Numbered from the stretch's first letter, positions 29,839 through 40,713 are shown. The stretch is DNA of 64,000 bases from Trigonopsis variabilis (GCA_003707065.3 PPXM03000004.1:62001-126000); one strand, 5' to 3'. Numbers and translations: made by a program. The notes: generated by a model not told the origin, from the sequence alone.

Positions 29839-30199
29839 CCGATAATCTTTACGTGCTTTTACTGGCCTTTGTCTCAGTTATTTTAATCTTCCAGCTAATT
29901 GGTGTGTTAGATCTTCTGCTCATCTGAGCTCCCAATATATGGTATAAACTCCTTTTTCTGTCAGATATCTAGTAGGATTCTCAAGAATTGCTTTGATTAG
30001 AATCTTCAGTGCGTATTCAATATTCCCGTGTAGTACAGCTGACATGATGAATTCCTCTAGGCTTAATGATCTGATGCCTTGGGCTTAGTAACCAGTCGCT
30101 AGTATTTTGCACAAGCTATATTTCTAGGGATAAAGGACATAAGAGCTCACTTATCACTGTTACTGTGAATAAAGATCAAGTCACAAAGAATATGTCCGT
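29839..30199. promoter_or_regulatory. Intergenic FMP52/30200 gene with palindromic element
   Basis: A 361-bp gene-free stretch. It ends with the near-palindromic element at 30152-30171 that recurs upstream of MAK5. A five-codon upstream frame starts at the ATG at 30192 and overlaps the annotated start at 30200. Confidence 0.4.
30152..30171 (+). promoter_or_regulatory. Near-palindromic element, copy 1
   Basis: TATCACTGTTAC, then T, then GTGAA. It lies 29 bp before the ATG at 30200. A second copy with the same spacing lies at 31703. The core TCACTGTTAC(A/T)GTGA is almost its own reverse complement, as expected for a dimeric DNA-binding factor. Confidence 0.45.
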
Positions 30200-31152
30200 A
30201 TGGCTGTAGACCAGCATTTAGGACCAACGAGCCCGTCCTCTTGTCAGGCCCTTGTTCCCGAGATCGACCTGGCAACCGCCACAATGTCTGGCTTTTGGGG
30301 CTCTTTGTCCTCATCATCTAAAGCAATGATAAATTCAATCAAATTCAAAATGTTAGGTCGGCCTGTTTATTTCGGTCCTGCTAGTCGGGCTGTGCCGATC
30401 CAAATGACTCCGAGTTTGGCCCAAGCGGCTTCGAAGGTTTCAAGCCCATCTGATTCATCATCTATTGCTTCGTCAATGCCTCCGACTAGTGGAGAAAGTC
30501 AATCTTCCTCGACTGTTCATTCTCCATCGACACAGGTTGTCACCCCTCCTCCTTTTTTCTCATCCTTTCAATTGCCTTTGTCTCCCCCTCCTCCTCCTCA
30601 ACCATCACGGGCAGAAAGATGGACTAGAGTGTTATTCTATTGCTCGGGGAGTCTAGCTGTCCTTTTCTGTGGGTATTTGGCCTTGAAAAATGAGAATGAA
30701 CGGACGAAAATGGAGGAAGATATGCACATGAGCTTCTTACGTCAGCAGATGCAAACTAAAGTTCTTCAGGATGCTTATAATAAACGTCAAGAAGAGGCGA
30801 AAATGCAAATCGCACAGCTTCGAGAGAAATATGAACTGGAAGAGTTACGAATGCTCATTCATATTGGGTTGCTAGAAGAGCAGCTCCAAACGGCTTCTAT
30901 TCAACCTGGTAAGTTATGAAGTCAAAGCGATGATTCTGACGTTTGAGTTTCAATTAAAGATGTCGATAGAGAATACAATCGGACCTCCAGCAGTTACTTT
31001 ACTACTCCCTATGGAAAGATATTTCGTCACTGGATTGTCCCGAGAGGTATGTCACCATGATCCGGTTTATAAAACTAACGTTAGATTTGGGCTCTAAGCT
31101 ACCAAATAAACGCCAATATGAGATTTCTCTGAAATCTATGGATGCTGAATAA
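30200..31152 (+). CDS. Uncharacterised single-pass membrane protein with coiled coil
   Basis: Three exons (30200-30908, 30960-31046, 31085-31152) with introns of 51 and 38 nt give 287 residues. The family is not recognised. Layout: a Ser/Pro-rich N-terminal half of about 135 residues with a PPPPP stretch, one membrane helix (VLFYCSGSLAVLFCGYLAL, about 145-163), then a charged helix with heptad-like spacing (MEEDMHMSFLRQQMQTKVLQ through REKYELEELRMLI). A conserved-looking C-terminal piece from the small exons follows (SSYFTTPYGKIFRHWIVPRD). This topology suits a mitochondrial inner-membrane or ER protein with a long N-terminal region. The ATG at 30284 (MSGFWGSLSS) could be the true start. Confidence 0.65.
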
Positions 31153-31730
31153 TCATCTCTTACGATCAATGTACATACTAGAAATCCATTGGTATCCAGC
31201 CAGCCAGAAATCTCTATCTATTATTCAGCTACGCTCTTCAGCACGTATAGAAGTCGTTTTCAGTATTTAGATGAAATAGTTTCTCTTCGTATTCTATTGG
31301 TTCTTTTTATCTGATATCGCATTTATTTGAAGACATATGTTGTCTTACCGTTCTCGTTGTCGTGTGAGTTTTGAACTTAACACTCAAGATCATGTTACGG
31401 TTGTACAATGTCTCAGTGGTAGATTGATATGAGTAAAAGTTGCTCGATTCTTATGGAGAGGGCACAGCTAAAAAAAACACAATGCACAGTGACTATTCCT
31501 ATGCTGGCTCCATTAATGGCGCATAGCAACAAACTTGGTACTGAGCTTTACGTAGCCGCATAGTTCAGATCCATTATAGCGCGGTATGCGATACATAACA
31601 TATTCTCGATCATTTTCAAAGTTCTTAGCATTGTTTCAGCGTAAATCCTTACTGGTCTCTATTCAGGCCGAGCGAGCTTTCAGTCGAGGTAACGCCCATA
31701 TGTATCACTGTTACAGTGAAATTTATCTTC
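31153..31730. promoter_or_regulatory. Intergenic region upstream of MAK5
   Basis: A 578-bp stretch without a gene. The second copy of the near-palindromic element is at 31703-31722, ending 8 bp before the MAK5 ATG. Nothing else was recognised. Confidence 0.4.
31703..31722 (+). promoter_or_regulatory. Near-palindromic element, copy 2
   Basis: TATCACTGTTAC, then A, then GTGAA, in the same orientation as the copy at 30152 (17 of 18 positions identical). The core TCACTGTTACAGTGA matches its reverse complement at all but the central positions. It is so close to the MAK5 ATG that it may lie in the 5' UTR or at the transcription start. Confidence 0.45.
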
Positions 31731-33764
31731 ATGACTAGAAAACGAAAAGGACAGGATCTGCTGGATGGAGAAGATTTGCCATGGCAGACATTAGATGATA
31801 ATCCATTTGGTATCCAGGAACTAGACAACGTTGAAGTTGTTTATGAGACGGACACAAGAGGAGGCAAGAAGGCTAAATTCCGTGTGATCGAAGCCGAAGA
31901 AAAAAAGGAAGAACACAAAGAAGTGCAAGATATCAAAAAGAAGAATAAACCGAAGGCAAAAAAGCTGCGAAGTAAGTCTGATAAGGTAACAAAAGCATTG
32001 CAGGAAAAGTTAGACCAAGCATTAGAGGGTCCTGATGAAAATGAGTTTGCAGGATTAGAAGAGGCAGAAGAGGAGCACGACTTGAAATCGATGGAAGAAT
32101 GGACTAAAGCAGGAGTTGAATTAGATGAGTCGCTATTTTTCGGATTACAAAGACTAGGATATGATAAACCTACAGAAATCCAAAAGTTAGCGATTCCTCA
32201 GATACTCGAAGGGCGGGATGTAATTGGCAAAGCGGTTACGGGTTCAGGAAAAACACTAGCTTACGGATTGCCTATACTTGAAAAATGCTTAAAAATGGCA
32301 GACTCAAGTTCTCCTGGAGGGTTGATTTTCGCTCCTACTCGAGAACTGGCTCATCAGATCTGTCAGCATCTTCTCAAAGCCGCAGTTAATACACCTATAA
32401 AGGTAATCAGCGTGACTGGTGGATTGTCCATCCAAAAACAACTACGACTTTTACAGGGACATCCTAATATTATCGTTGCTACCCCGGGAAGATTCAACCA
32501 GATCATTCAGGAGGTTGGAAATCCGTCAGAGGGACATTCTAACGCCCAAGAGGATGTCGAGCAATGGCTGAGAAGAGTCAAGTTTCTAGTGCTGGATGAG
32601 GCTGATCGGCTACTACAAGATGGCCATTTCAAAGATTTGAAGGACGTTTTAGATATTCTTAACCGCAACCAAGACGGTGAACGACAATCCCTCGTTTTTA
32701 GCGCTACTTTCCGTCAAGAATTGGTTCAGAAACTGTCAAAAAAGGGCAAATTTGTTAATGACCTCGCTTCTAATGATGATGCTATGAGTCAGTTAATGAA
32801 GAAAATCAGGTTTAAAGACAAAAGTCCTATTTTTATTGACTGCAATCCTGATGATAAATTGGCATCTTCCATCAAAGAAGGTATAATTGAATGTGGTGCC
32901 CAAGAGAAAGATCTTTATTTGTATTACTTTCTTCTGAAGTATCCGGGAAGAACTTTAGTATTTGTCAATTCTATCGATGCAGTGAAGCGACTAGTTCCAT
33001 TATTGCGAGAGTTGAAGCTAGACGCGTTTGGGATCCACTCACAAATGGAACAGAAACACAGGCTTTCCTACATTGAACGATTTACGCTGAATCCCAGGGC
33101 GGTACTCATCTCGACTGATGTAACTGCAAGAGGTCTCGATATTCCTCAAATTCAACATGTGATTCATTATAATTTGCCTCGATCAGCTGACACTTATGTT
33201 CATCGAAGTGGTCGTACCGCTCGTGGTGAAGAAGGCTTGGCATTACTACTGTGTGCGCCTACGGAAGTGGCCAATCTTCGTCGAATGTTGGCTAAGCTTG
33301 ATAAGGATATCAAGGATCTTAAATCGTTCCACCTCGATAGATCGATCACTGCTACTCTTAAGCCCCGAGTGCAAATCGCAAAGGCCCTAGCGGACTCATC
33401 TTTGGCTCCTAATCCTAACGCCCGGATTGGCCATGTCGATAACTTACTACAAGAAGTAGCAGGCGATCAGGGTTTAGATGACGAATACAAAAAACTCAAA
33501 ACTGAAGAATCTGAACCCGAAACAAAGAAAAAAAATTCATATAAAAGACTTTCGAAATCTGAAAGCAGGCAATTGCGATATGAGCTTAGCCAGTTGCTGG
33601 CTAAACCTATCAATACAGGATTTTCAACCAAATATCTCACTAGCGGGCCTGTTAATCTTGCTCATCAGTTAGTGACAGGAACTGCCCACGGTTCGTTTTT
33701 GGGTTTAGGTCATTCGACGGCGCTGAATGATATCACTCGCAAAAGACCTAAAAAAACTGTATAG
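31731..33764 (+). CDS. MAK5: DEAD-box RNA helicase Mak5 (DDX24)
   Basis: Intronless, 677 residues from the ATG at 31731. Mak5 is a nucleolar ATP-dependent RNA helicase needed for 60S subunit assembly. A lysine-rich N-terminus (DLPWQTLDDNPFGIQELDNV, then KKAKFRVIEAEEKKEE) is typical of Mak5. The helicase core is complete: Q motif GYDKPTEIQKLAIP, motif I AVTGSGKT (about residue 168), Ia PTRELA, II LDEADRLL (about 289), III SAT, then STDVTARGLDIPQ and HRSGRTARGEEG. The roughly 25-residue insertion NPSEGHSNAQEDVEQWLRRV before motif II also occurs in the Mak5/DDX24 group. A near-palindromic element shared with the upstream gene precedes it. Confidence 0.93.
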   Translation: MTRKRKGQDLLDGEDLPWQTLDDNPFGIQELDNVEVVYETDTRGGKKAKFRVIEAEEKKEEHKEVQDIKKKNKPKAKKLRSKSDKVTKALQEKLDQALEGPDENEFAGLEEAEEEHDLKSMEEWTKAGVELDESLFFGLQRLGYDKPTEIQKLAIPQILEGRDVIGKAVTGSGKTLAYGLPILEKCLKMADSSSPGGLIFAPTRELAHQICQHLLKAAVNTPIKVISVTGGLSIQKQLRLLQGHPNIIVATPGRFNQIIQEVGNPSEGHSNAQEDVEQWLRRVKFLVLDEADRLLQDGHFKDLKDVLDILNRNQDGERQSLVFSATFRQELVQKLSKKGKFVNDLASNDDAMSQLMKKIRFKDKSPIFIDCNPDDKLASSIKEGIIECGAQEKDLYLYYFLLKYPGRTLVFVNSIDAVKRLVPLLRELKLDAFGIHSQMEQKHRLSYIERFTLNPRAVLISTDVTARGLDIPQIQHVIHYNLPRSADTYVHRSGRTARGEEGLALLLCAPTEVANLRRMLAKLDKDIKDLKSFHLDRSITATLKPRVQIAKALADSSLAPNPNARIGHVDNLLQEVAGDQGLDDEYKKLKTEESEPETKKKNSYKRLSKSESRQLRYELSQLLAKPINTGFSTKYLTSGPVNLAHQLVTGTAHGSFLGLGHSTALNDITRKRPKKTV

Positions 33765-34189
33765 TATAATGGGAAAGGAACTAGGACAAAAAATAGATTG
33801 CCACATGTGAGAACTGCTCCGTAACTTTATAAAGCGCTGTCGCCGTTTGTCACTAGTCATTCGTCTTCCTTTCTTAAAAGAGAAACTGATCTCTGACAAA
33901 AACTACACGTCCATTTGGACCCCTTTGGCAAAAACAAAGAGGTCCGCAGAAATAAGTCGGTGACTTGTGGCTTCAGCTTGTAATATACAAAGGTTCCAGA
34001 AGCTCAATCAGAAAAATACAACGGAAAGGTTACCAAATTTGGTTCCATCTACAAATATAGAACTTCCGTAGAGAAAATACCATTCTTTAGTAGAAACCCC
34101 CATCGTTTCGAAAGAAGCTCTGATGACAAGGAAACGCTACTGTATCGTTACAATGGGAAAAAGATCTCGGCAAGAATTTTTTCTTCACA
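33765..34189. promoter_or_regulatory. Intergenic MAK5/KAP123
   Basis: A 425-bp gene-free stretch containing the KAP123 promoter. A-rich runs and a GTTACAATG word about 40 bp before the ATG are the only features I note. Confidence 0.3.
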
Positions 34190-37100
34190 ATGGATGAAGC
34201 ATTCATACAACAAATAGCTGGCCTGCTGGAGCAGGTTACTTCTCCTAATAATGAAGTAATCAAGCAAGCAACTGACAAGTTACAAAATGAGGTTTATACT
34301 CGGCCCGAGTCTCTGCCTGCCTTGATATACTTGTTGCAGAACCATCAAAATGATTCTATCCGTCAGCTTGCAGGCGTCGAAGCCAGAAAGCAGGTACTGA
34401 ACTCATGGGAAAAACTGCGTGAACAGGTCAGACAAGATATTAAGGGATCTCTATTACAAAGTACCATGAAGGAAAGCAGTCAATCAGTGAAGCATACTTC
34501 TTCGCGGGTGATTTCTGTGATTGCCCAGATTGAAATTCCTGAAAACAAATGGACAGAGCTACCTCCCTTTTTGTACCATGCAGCTCAAAGTCAGGCCGCT
34601 TCTGATCGACAAACTGCAGTTTATATTCTCTTGACTCTGTTTGACGCCATGGAGGATATAATAACTCCCGAGCAAACTGGTCAGATGTTAAATCTATTCT
34701 CGACCACTATCAATGATCCGGAAAGTTTACAAGTCAGAGGTATCACTCTCCAAGCGTTAGGACGGCTAGCTGAGTTTCTGTCTAGCCATGAATCAAAAGC
34801 TCAGGTGGATGCCTTTGCTAACCTTTTACCAACTATGGTCCACACTCTACAGGAATTAATACAAGCTGGAGATGATAAGTTGGCTCTCCAAGGTTTTGAA
34901 GTCTTCCAGACCCTGTTAATTACCGTAAGTTAATTGGCATTTTAAATCTAATAAGAAGGATCCTGGTATAATTGGTGCTAATTTCAAAAATCTTGTGGAT
35001 TTTATGATCCAGATTGCTACTTCGACTAGTCAAGATGAAGAAATTCGCTCGGCCGCCATAAGTTTTGTGACTTCTGCTCTTCGGTTTAGAAAAAGCAAGT
35101 TCCTTTCTTTAAAGATAGGGCCTGCGTTGGTGCAAATTTGTCTACAGATCAGTGGAGAAGATTGTCGAGATGAAGACGAAGATGAAAACCTATCCAAAAG
35201 CGCTATTTTTCTTATTGACAGTTTATCTAACAGCTTGCCTCCTTCCCAGGTCGCCGCCCCATTGCTCAATCTTGCTCCTGAGTATATGTCATCGAGCGAT
35301 CCCAATAAGCGAGCAGCTGTTCTGTACGCTATAGGAAACGCGGTTGAGGGTGCTCCCGATTATTTTGCTAACAATATCGCCAATGTTTTACCTTTCATCG
35401 TTCGAGGTCTACAGGATAATGAAAGAATGGTGCGAATCGATGCTCTTAAAGCTTTAGCCATGTTGACCAGTGAAGTTCGTGATACTGTGTCATGCGAGCA
35501 TTCAACTCTTCTCCCTCTGATTACGCGACTGATCGACCCAAATGACATCAAAATGTCGAGAGCGGCCTGCACCGCTCTTGAGTCCATTTTGGAGAACATG
35601 ACTCAAGAAGAAATTTCTCCTTATTTGAGCGACTTGGTTCCTTCTTTGCTAGCGCTTTTGAACCAGGCAAAGGATACGAGCCTGATGGAGTTCGTTGTCA
35701 TTGCTATTGGCTCTGCTGCTTTTGCTGCAAAGAGAGACTTTGCTCCTTATTTTCAACAGACTGTCGAGGCTTTGACTCCTTATCTTCGATTGACCGATAA
35801 CGATACAGAGCTGGAAGTTACTGGAGCAGTGCTGGATGCAATCAGTTCCATCGCTCCATCAATTGGCAAAGAGAGATTTGCTGCGGTAGCGGAGCCTTTG
35901 GCTAACGCCGCAATGGAATCGTTCAAATCAGGAAACTCTCGTCTGCGAGAATGCGCTTTTGTCTTCATGACTATGTTGGCCAAGCTCTATGGTCAGGACT
36001 TTGGCCCATACCTTGAGCCGATTTTCAATCAAATCATGCAAACCTTAAGTCAGGCCGAATTTGATGTCGGAACCGATGATGAAGAAGGTGATATGGATGA
36101 CGATGATGAGGACAAATTTGATGTCAATAGCGCCGTGGCTATAGAGAAAGAGGTTGCTATTGACTGCTTGGGAGAAATCATTCAATCATGTGGAACTTTG
36201 TTTGGTCCCTATTATGAGAAAACGTTACATGAATTATCAGGATTGACGATGCATTTCTATGAAGGAATTCGAAAAGCTACTCTATCAACTTTGCTTAAGA
36301 TTCTTACCACGCTCTACCAGGCTACAAGTCATGAGCATTGGGTTCCCGGATATCCTGCTCACTATAAATTAAACTCTGACGTCGAAAAGGTTGCCCATGA
36401 AGTGATGACTTCGGTGAAGGAGGCTTTGGGGTCTGATGATGACTCTGGAGTCGTGACTAGCATACTCAATTGTCTTGGTGAAGCGGTCAAGATCTGCGGT
36501 CCCGCTATTTTGATTGACTTGAATGATATTATGGCTGATGTTTTGGCGATTCTTAGCCATAAGCACATCTGTCAAAACTTGGATGAGGAGTTCGAGGAAG
36601 CGGTCCCTGATCAAGAAGAAGAAGTTTCCGAATATGACGAATTCCTAGTTGATTCTGCCTTCGACTTGTTGGGTGTGATCTCCTCTGCTCTTAGGGGCGA
36701 CTTTGCTCCTTACTTTGCGGTCACATTTGGCGCCATCAAGAGACAAGCTACAAGCAAAAGTGATAGCGAAAGGCTTACTGGAATCGGTAGTCTGGCTGAA
36801 ATTGTGCTTGGCATGCAACAATCCTTCTCTCCATTTGCTGCTGAGGCACTGAGCTTACTCATGAACGCTATGAACGACAGCTCTGAAAATGTCCGCGGAA
36901 ATGCCGCCTACGGACTAGGATTAATGGCTTATTATGTCCCAGAGGCAACTTTACCACACTATTCTGCTATTCTAAGATCATTGGAAGTTCTGTTGAAAAG
37001 AGAGACTGAAGGAAGCAAAGCGGGTAAAACGTCGGCTAATGCTTCCAACGCTTGTGGCTGTGTTGCTCGAATGGCACTTAAACACCCCGAAGCTATGCCA

Positions 37101-37391
37101 TTAGATATAATCTTCCCTCATCTCTTGGGGCTTCTGCCATTAACAGAAGCTGTTGAGGAAAACGACCCGATTTTCGAGTTCTTCGCCAAACTATACGAAA
37201 CTAATAGTCCGTTAGTGCAAAGTGATGATGCTACTCGTCACATTCTTGCCATTTTTGAGACCGCCTTCACCAAACATTCCCCGTCTACTCCGCAGTTCTC
37301 CTCAGCCACCAGGCAACAAGTGGTAGCTCTCTCAAAGTATCTCCAGCAGACGCGTCCAAATATAACTGTGCCTCCAATACTGTTAAATTAG
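34190..37391 (+). CDS. KAP123: Importin-beta karyopherin Kap123 (IPO4)
   Basis: Two exons (34190-34924 and 34959-37391) with a 34-nt intron give 1055 residues. Kap123 imports ribosomal proteins and histones H3/H4 through the nuclear pore. The start DEAFIQQIAGLLEQVTSPNN, then LPALIYLLQNH and QLAGVEARKQV, matches yeast Kap123, and HEAT-like helix pairs run throughout. The acidic loop (DVGTDDEEGDMDDDDEDKFD) and the late blocks SSENVRGNAAYGLGLMAYYV, ASNACGCVARMALKHPEAMP and ENDPIFEFFAKLYETNSPLV are family hallmarks. The acceptor is a tandem AAGAAG, so ending the intron at 34955 instead would add one lysine. Confidence 0.93.
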
Positions 37392-37920
37392 CAAATATGC
37401 AATGGAGATATTCAGTACAGAAGAGGATGTAGCGAGCTCATTTTCAGCTGAGAGAAGAGTCGGGTCTAATGCATGCTCCAACATGCACCAACATGTTACG
37501 CAAAAAATAAAATGCGATTTTTGATCAGTAATTTACACCAATCCTACATGTTATCAGAGGATTCTGAAAGTATACTTCTGTAGCAACATCTGGGGATCAA
37601 ATGGGATTCCCGAGACCTAGATCAAGACAAGCGCGATAAGAGCGATAAGAGTGCAGTACAGTGGTTCAAATCTAACCTAATTAAACACATAAACTAGGTG
37701 TTAATCCAAAGAATTCTAATTGGCACCTAGAGAAAGAACCACAGTTTAGTGAGAACAAATAAGAAGGCATAGGAAGCCGCTACAATTGGATCAGCGCACG
37801 CTGGGGGGGTAAGTATCAACACGCACTCACGCATTTGATGGTTACCGTGGTTACTCCACCGCTACCGTTTAAATATTGAAGCGCACCGCTATTGTTTACA
37901 TTAGACCGAGATTCCGATCA
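37392..37920. promoter_or_regulatory. Intergenic KAP123/myosin light chain
   Basis: A 529-bp gene-free stretch. It contains a direct GCGATAAGA repeat near 37630 and a G run near 37805. I see no RNA gene. Confidence 0.3.
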
Positions 37921-38492
37921 ATGGTGAGTAAGCTGTGCATTTTTTTTAGCTGAGATATCAGGCGAGATTGATAAACGCCGCAGAGAGGAATAACGAAGCC
38001 AAGGATGAGACTGACATCTCGAGTCGAAGGAGGAATGGTACTCGTCTTACATCTGAGCGGTCCAAGGAATTAAAGAAATGTTTTAAATTCTTCGACCAAG
38101 ATGGAGATGGAATAATTTCAGAAAAAGATCTGAAAAGAACGTTTCAAGCGCTAGGGCAAGCAGTTGAGGATCAGCTAATTAAAGACATGTTGATGGATCT
38201 TCGACTTGATGAGCGAGATTCAGTCAATATGATGACCTTCATGACAGCCATGGGAGATTTATTTGATGGGATCGATCCGAAAGAGGAGTTAGAAACAGCT
38301 GCAGATGTATTTGATGAAGGAAAAGGCCGGGTGGACTCATCTAAACTAATCAGCGTCATATTTGATTCATGTCCTGAGCTGGAGGACAATGAGAAAAAGG
38401 ACATTGAAAACGTAATCGATGAATTCTCAAAAGCACGTGGATTAAGTCGTCAATTCATATGGAGTGATTTCATCAATGCGGTGACCGTTTAA
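37921..38492 (+). CDS. Myosin regulatory light chain-like EF-hand protein (Mlc2/Rlc1)
   Basis: Two exons: the first is only the ATG (37921-37923); a 38-nt intron follows and exon 2 runs 37962-38492, giving 177 residues. One canonical EF-hand loop is present (DQDGDGIISEKD), while the others are degenerate. The block VNMMTFMTAMGDLFDGIDPK, then ELETAADVFDEGKGRV, follows the myosin regulatory light-chain pattern (xxFTxFLxxMGxxxxxxDPEE). The basic Ser/Thr-rich N-terminus (SSRRRNGTRLTSER) resembles a light-chain kinase site. Such proteins bind the second IQ motif of the cytokinetic myosin II heavy chain. Calmodulin or centrin are less likely because only one EF hand is intact. Confidence 0.72.
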
Positions 38493-38710
38493 GAATACAG
38501 GCAGTACAGGAAAACGAGGTGGAAGATAATAAGAAAGAAGAATACACTCTGGAGTGAAAGATAAGACTGAGATTCAATTCAAGGGAAGCGATTATGGATA
38601 CATCAACACAGTGGCTTGGTTCGATTTCAATTTGTAATTTAGACGCACTGGATACTGAAATATAGTCTACTTGTACCTCATACACGGCCAACCAATATCT
38701 TATAAATACA

Positions 38711-39217
38711 TTAAGCGTCAACGATCAGTTCATCACATGCCCAGTCTTCATAACAACCATCAGGCAAGTATCGTCGAACTACTAATGGGATCTTTCGCTG
38801 CGACAGTTCTTTTAATGCAATTTGTAAAGGGTCTGTTTCACCTTCTAAATCAACTAATACTGGAGCATTCATACTGATTTGCAAGGCTCTTGTTCCCAAT
38901 AAACGGGCTTTCTCATATTTCGTCATGTAAGGCGTAGTAGTCCGTTGATCCTTTGCAATCTCTTTTGCTCGCAGCTTTTTTATCTTATTCAACTGACCTG
39001 CGTCACCCCCATTTGCCAAAACTTCGACAACTTGACCGTTCACTGGACCGTTTCCATAGTCTCCTCCATCCATATCATTCATTTCCTCATCGGAGAAATG
39101 AGTCTCTTCCTCAAAGTCCACAGTATTCTCGAATCCCTCATTGAACCTATTAAGTTAGACAGACGGTTTTAAACTCAAGCTTTACCCTTCATCATCATCA
39201 CCACCAAAATCCGACAT
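38711..39217 (-). CDS. RPO26: RNA polymerase I/II/III common subunit Rpb6
   Basis: Two exons (39186-39217 and 38711-39146) with a 39-nt intron give 155 residues, the same length as S. cerevisiae Rpo26. Rpb6 (ABC23) is shared by all three nuclear RNA polymerases and stabilises the clamp. After an acidic N-terminus ([20 protein letters not shown]), the conserved C-terminal half is complete: [60 protein letters not shown] and EDWACDEL. The start codon lies only 30 bp from the first in-frame ATG of the divergent TFIIIA gene. Confidence 0.96.
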
Positions 39218-39247
39218 TAGTGAGAATGGAGGATTTTAACCGTTGTC

Positions 39248-40471
39248 ATGGCAATTCCATCTTCCTCGACCTCGAGAAAATTCGACCGTTACAAATATCT
39301 TAATTATCCTTGCTCACAAGCAACTGAGATGAGGCCTAAATTACAATGTCCATATCAGGATTGCGACAGGGTTTTCGATAGACAAAGTCGATTGGATGAG
39401 CATATAAACTCTCATACCGGTCATCGTCCGTTCGTTTGTTCTATTTGTGGTCACTCTTTCTTTAGGAAAAGTCATCTCAATGCTCACCTCTTCAGTCATT
39501 CCGACCTTCGGCCTTTTCCCTGTCCAAGCCCCGACTGTGATAAATTTTTCAGAACCCAGCAACATGCTAGACGACATCATCTAGTTGCTCATCCGGCAAA
39601 TCCTCAATTTAAATGTTCACTACCTTGTTCCCCAGCTTCTAGCGAACCGTGCGGAGCGTTATTCTCAAAAAGTTCTCAACTGAAAAAGCACCAAAAGACA
39701 GTGCATAATATCATAGAATCGTACAAGTGCTCAACCTGTGGACTTGTATACTCTTCAAAATCATCGCTGGCTCGACACGCAGAGTCGCAGCATAAGACGG
39801 AACCAAAATATTTTTGTGCTGACTGCATTGATGAAGACGGACAAAATGCTCGATTCACGACCTGGTCAGATCTGCAGAAGCACATTAAGGAAGAACACCG
39901 GCTTAAATGTCCTCTTTGCGATAAGAGCTTCTCTCAAGCAACTCCTTTGAAGCAGCATGTCGAAGCTCATCAAACCCCGCTTGAATCGAGACGGATCTGG
40001 AAATGTCAGTACTGCGATAAAGGCTTCACTCGACGTTATGCGAAAACGGTCCATGAAAAAACTGTTCACCTTCAAATACGGCGGTTTACCTGCCCTCTGC
40101 ATGATTGTGATTCTACCTTCGGCCATAAGAATCTTCTTGACCGCCATTTGAAATCTAAGCACGCTCTTCAACTTACATGCGATGGAACTTTGGAGCGTGT
40201 CGAAAAGGAAGTGAAGTCAAGAAAGAGAAAAGAGCCTCCTGACCTCATCGATCAAATCTCTGGCAAAGCTTATGCTAGTCGCCCTATCCAATGCCCAGTG
40301 GAGGGGTGTGTCCAGAGGTTCCTAAGGATTTACGATGTCAAACGACATATGATTGCAACACATCCTCACGTCGTCTTGGGACTGCAGGAACCTAACGATA
40401 CCAAGACGATACCTGAGCCCGTGAACTTAGATTCCACTCTTTCGAGGCTAGGGATCAAAGCAGTTGAGTAA
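39248..40471 (+). CDS. PZF1: Transcription factor TFIIIA, C2H2 zinc-finger protein
   Basis: Intronless, 407 residues. TFIIIA binds the internal control region of 5S rRNA genes and recruits TFIIIC for RNA polymerase III. Eight or nine C2H2 fingers are visible, beginning LQCPYQDCDRVFDRQSRLDE and FVCSICGHSFFRKSHLNAHL. Spacing is uneven, with a long gap (ERVEKEVKSRKRKEPPDLID) before the last finger IQCPVEGCVQRFLRIYDVKR. That late gap before finger nine is the signature of fungal TFIIIA. The start may be the ATG at 39329 (MRPKLQCPYQDC), because an out-of-frame ATG at 39226 precedes 39248 and the promoter with RPB6 is tiny. Confidence 0.88.
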   Translation: MAIPSSSTSRKFDRYKYLNYPCSQATEMRPKLQCPYQDCDRVFDRQSRLDEHINSHTGHRPFVCSICGHSFFRKSHLNAHLFSHSDLRPFPCPSPDCDKFFRTQQHARRHHLVAHPANPQFKCSLPCSPASSEPCGALFSKSSQLKKHQKTVHNIIESYKCSTCGLVYSSKSSLARHAESQHKTEPKYFCADCIDEDGQNARFTTWSDLQKHIKEEHRLKCPLCDKSFSQATPLKQHVEAHQTPLESRRIWKCQYCDKGFTRRYAKTVHEKTVHLQIRRFTCPLHDCDSTFGHKNLLDRHLKSKHALQLTCDGTLERVEKEVKSRKRKEPPDLIDQISGKAYASRPIQCPVEGCVQRFLRIYDVKRHMIATHPHVVLGLQEPNDTKTIPEPVNLDSTLSRLGIKAVE

Positions 40472-40713
40472 AATGGGCGAGTATCAGAATTAAACGGAGT
40501 TTGGATAGGGATCTGGGAACAAAAGTTTTTGGGAGTAAATGGCGTTAGTTAATTTTTTTTTAGAACACCTTAATTATTGTACATTCTAGAACCTTTTTTT
40601 TTCTCGGATAGCTTTTAAAGTCAATTGTGACTGCGCATTCTCGAGTCGAGTAGTCACGCACCCATTGCTAGTTCCCCACATTTATCCATGTCAAGTGCGA
40701 TTTAAGCATGACT

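Noticed and set aside
40557-40620. T-runs after the TFIIIA gene as Pol III terminators or a hidden RNA gene
   Set aside because: No A/B boxes or RNA-like structure precede them. They look like ordinary AT-rich 3' flanks of convergent genes.
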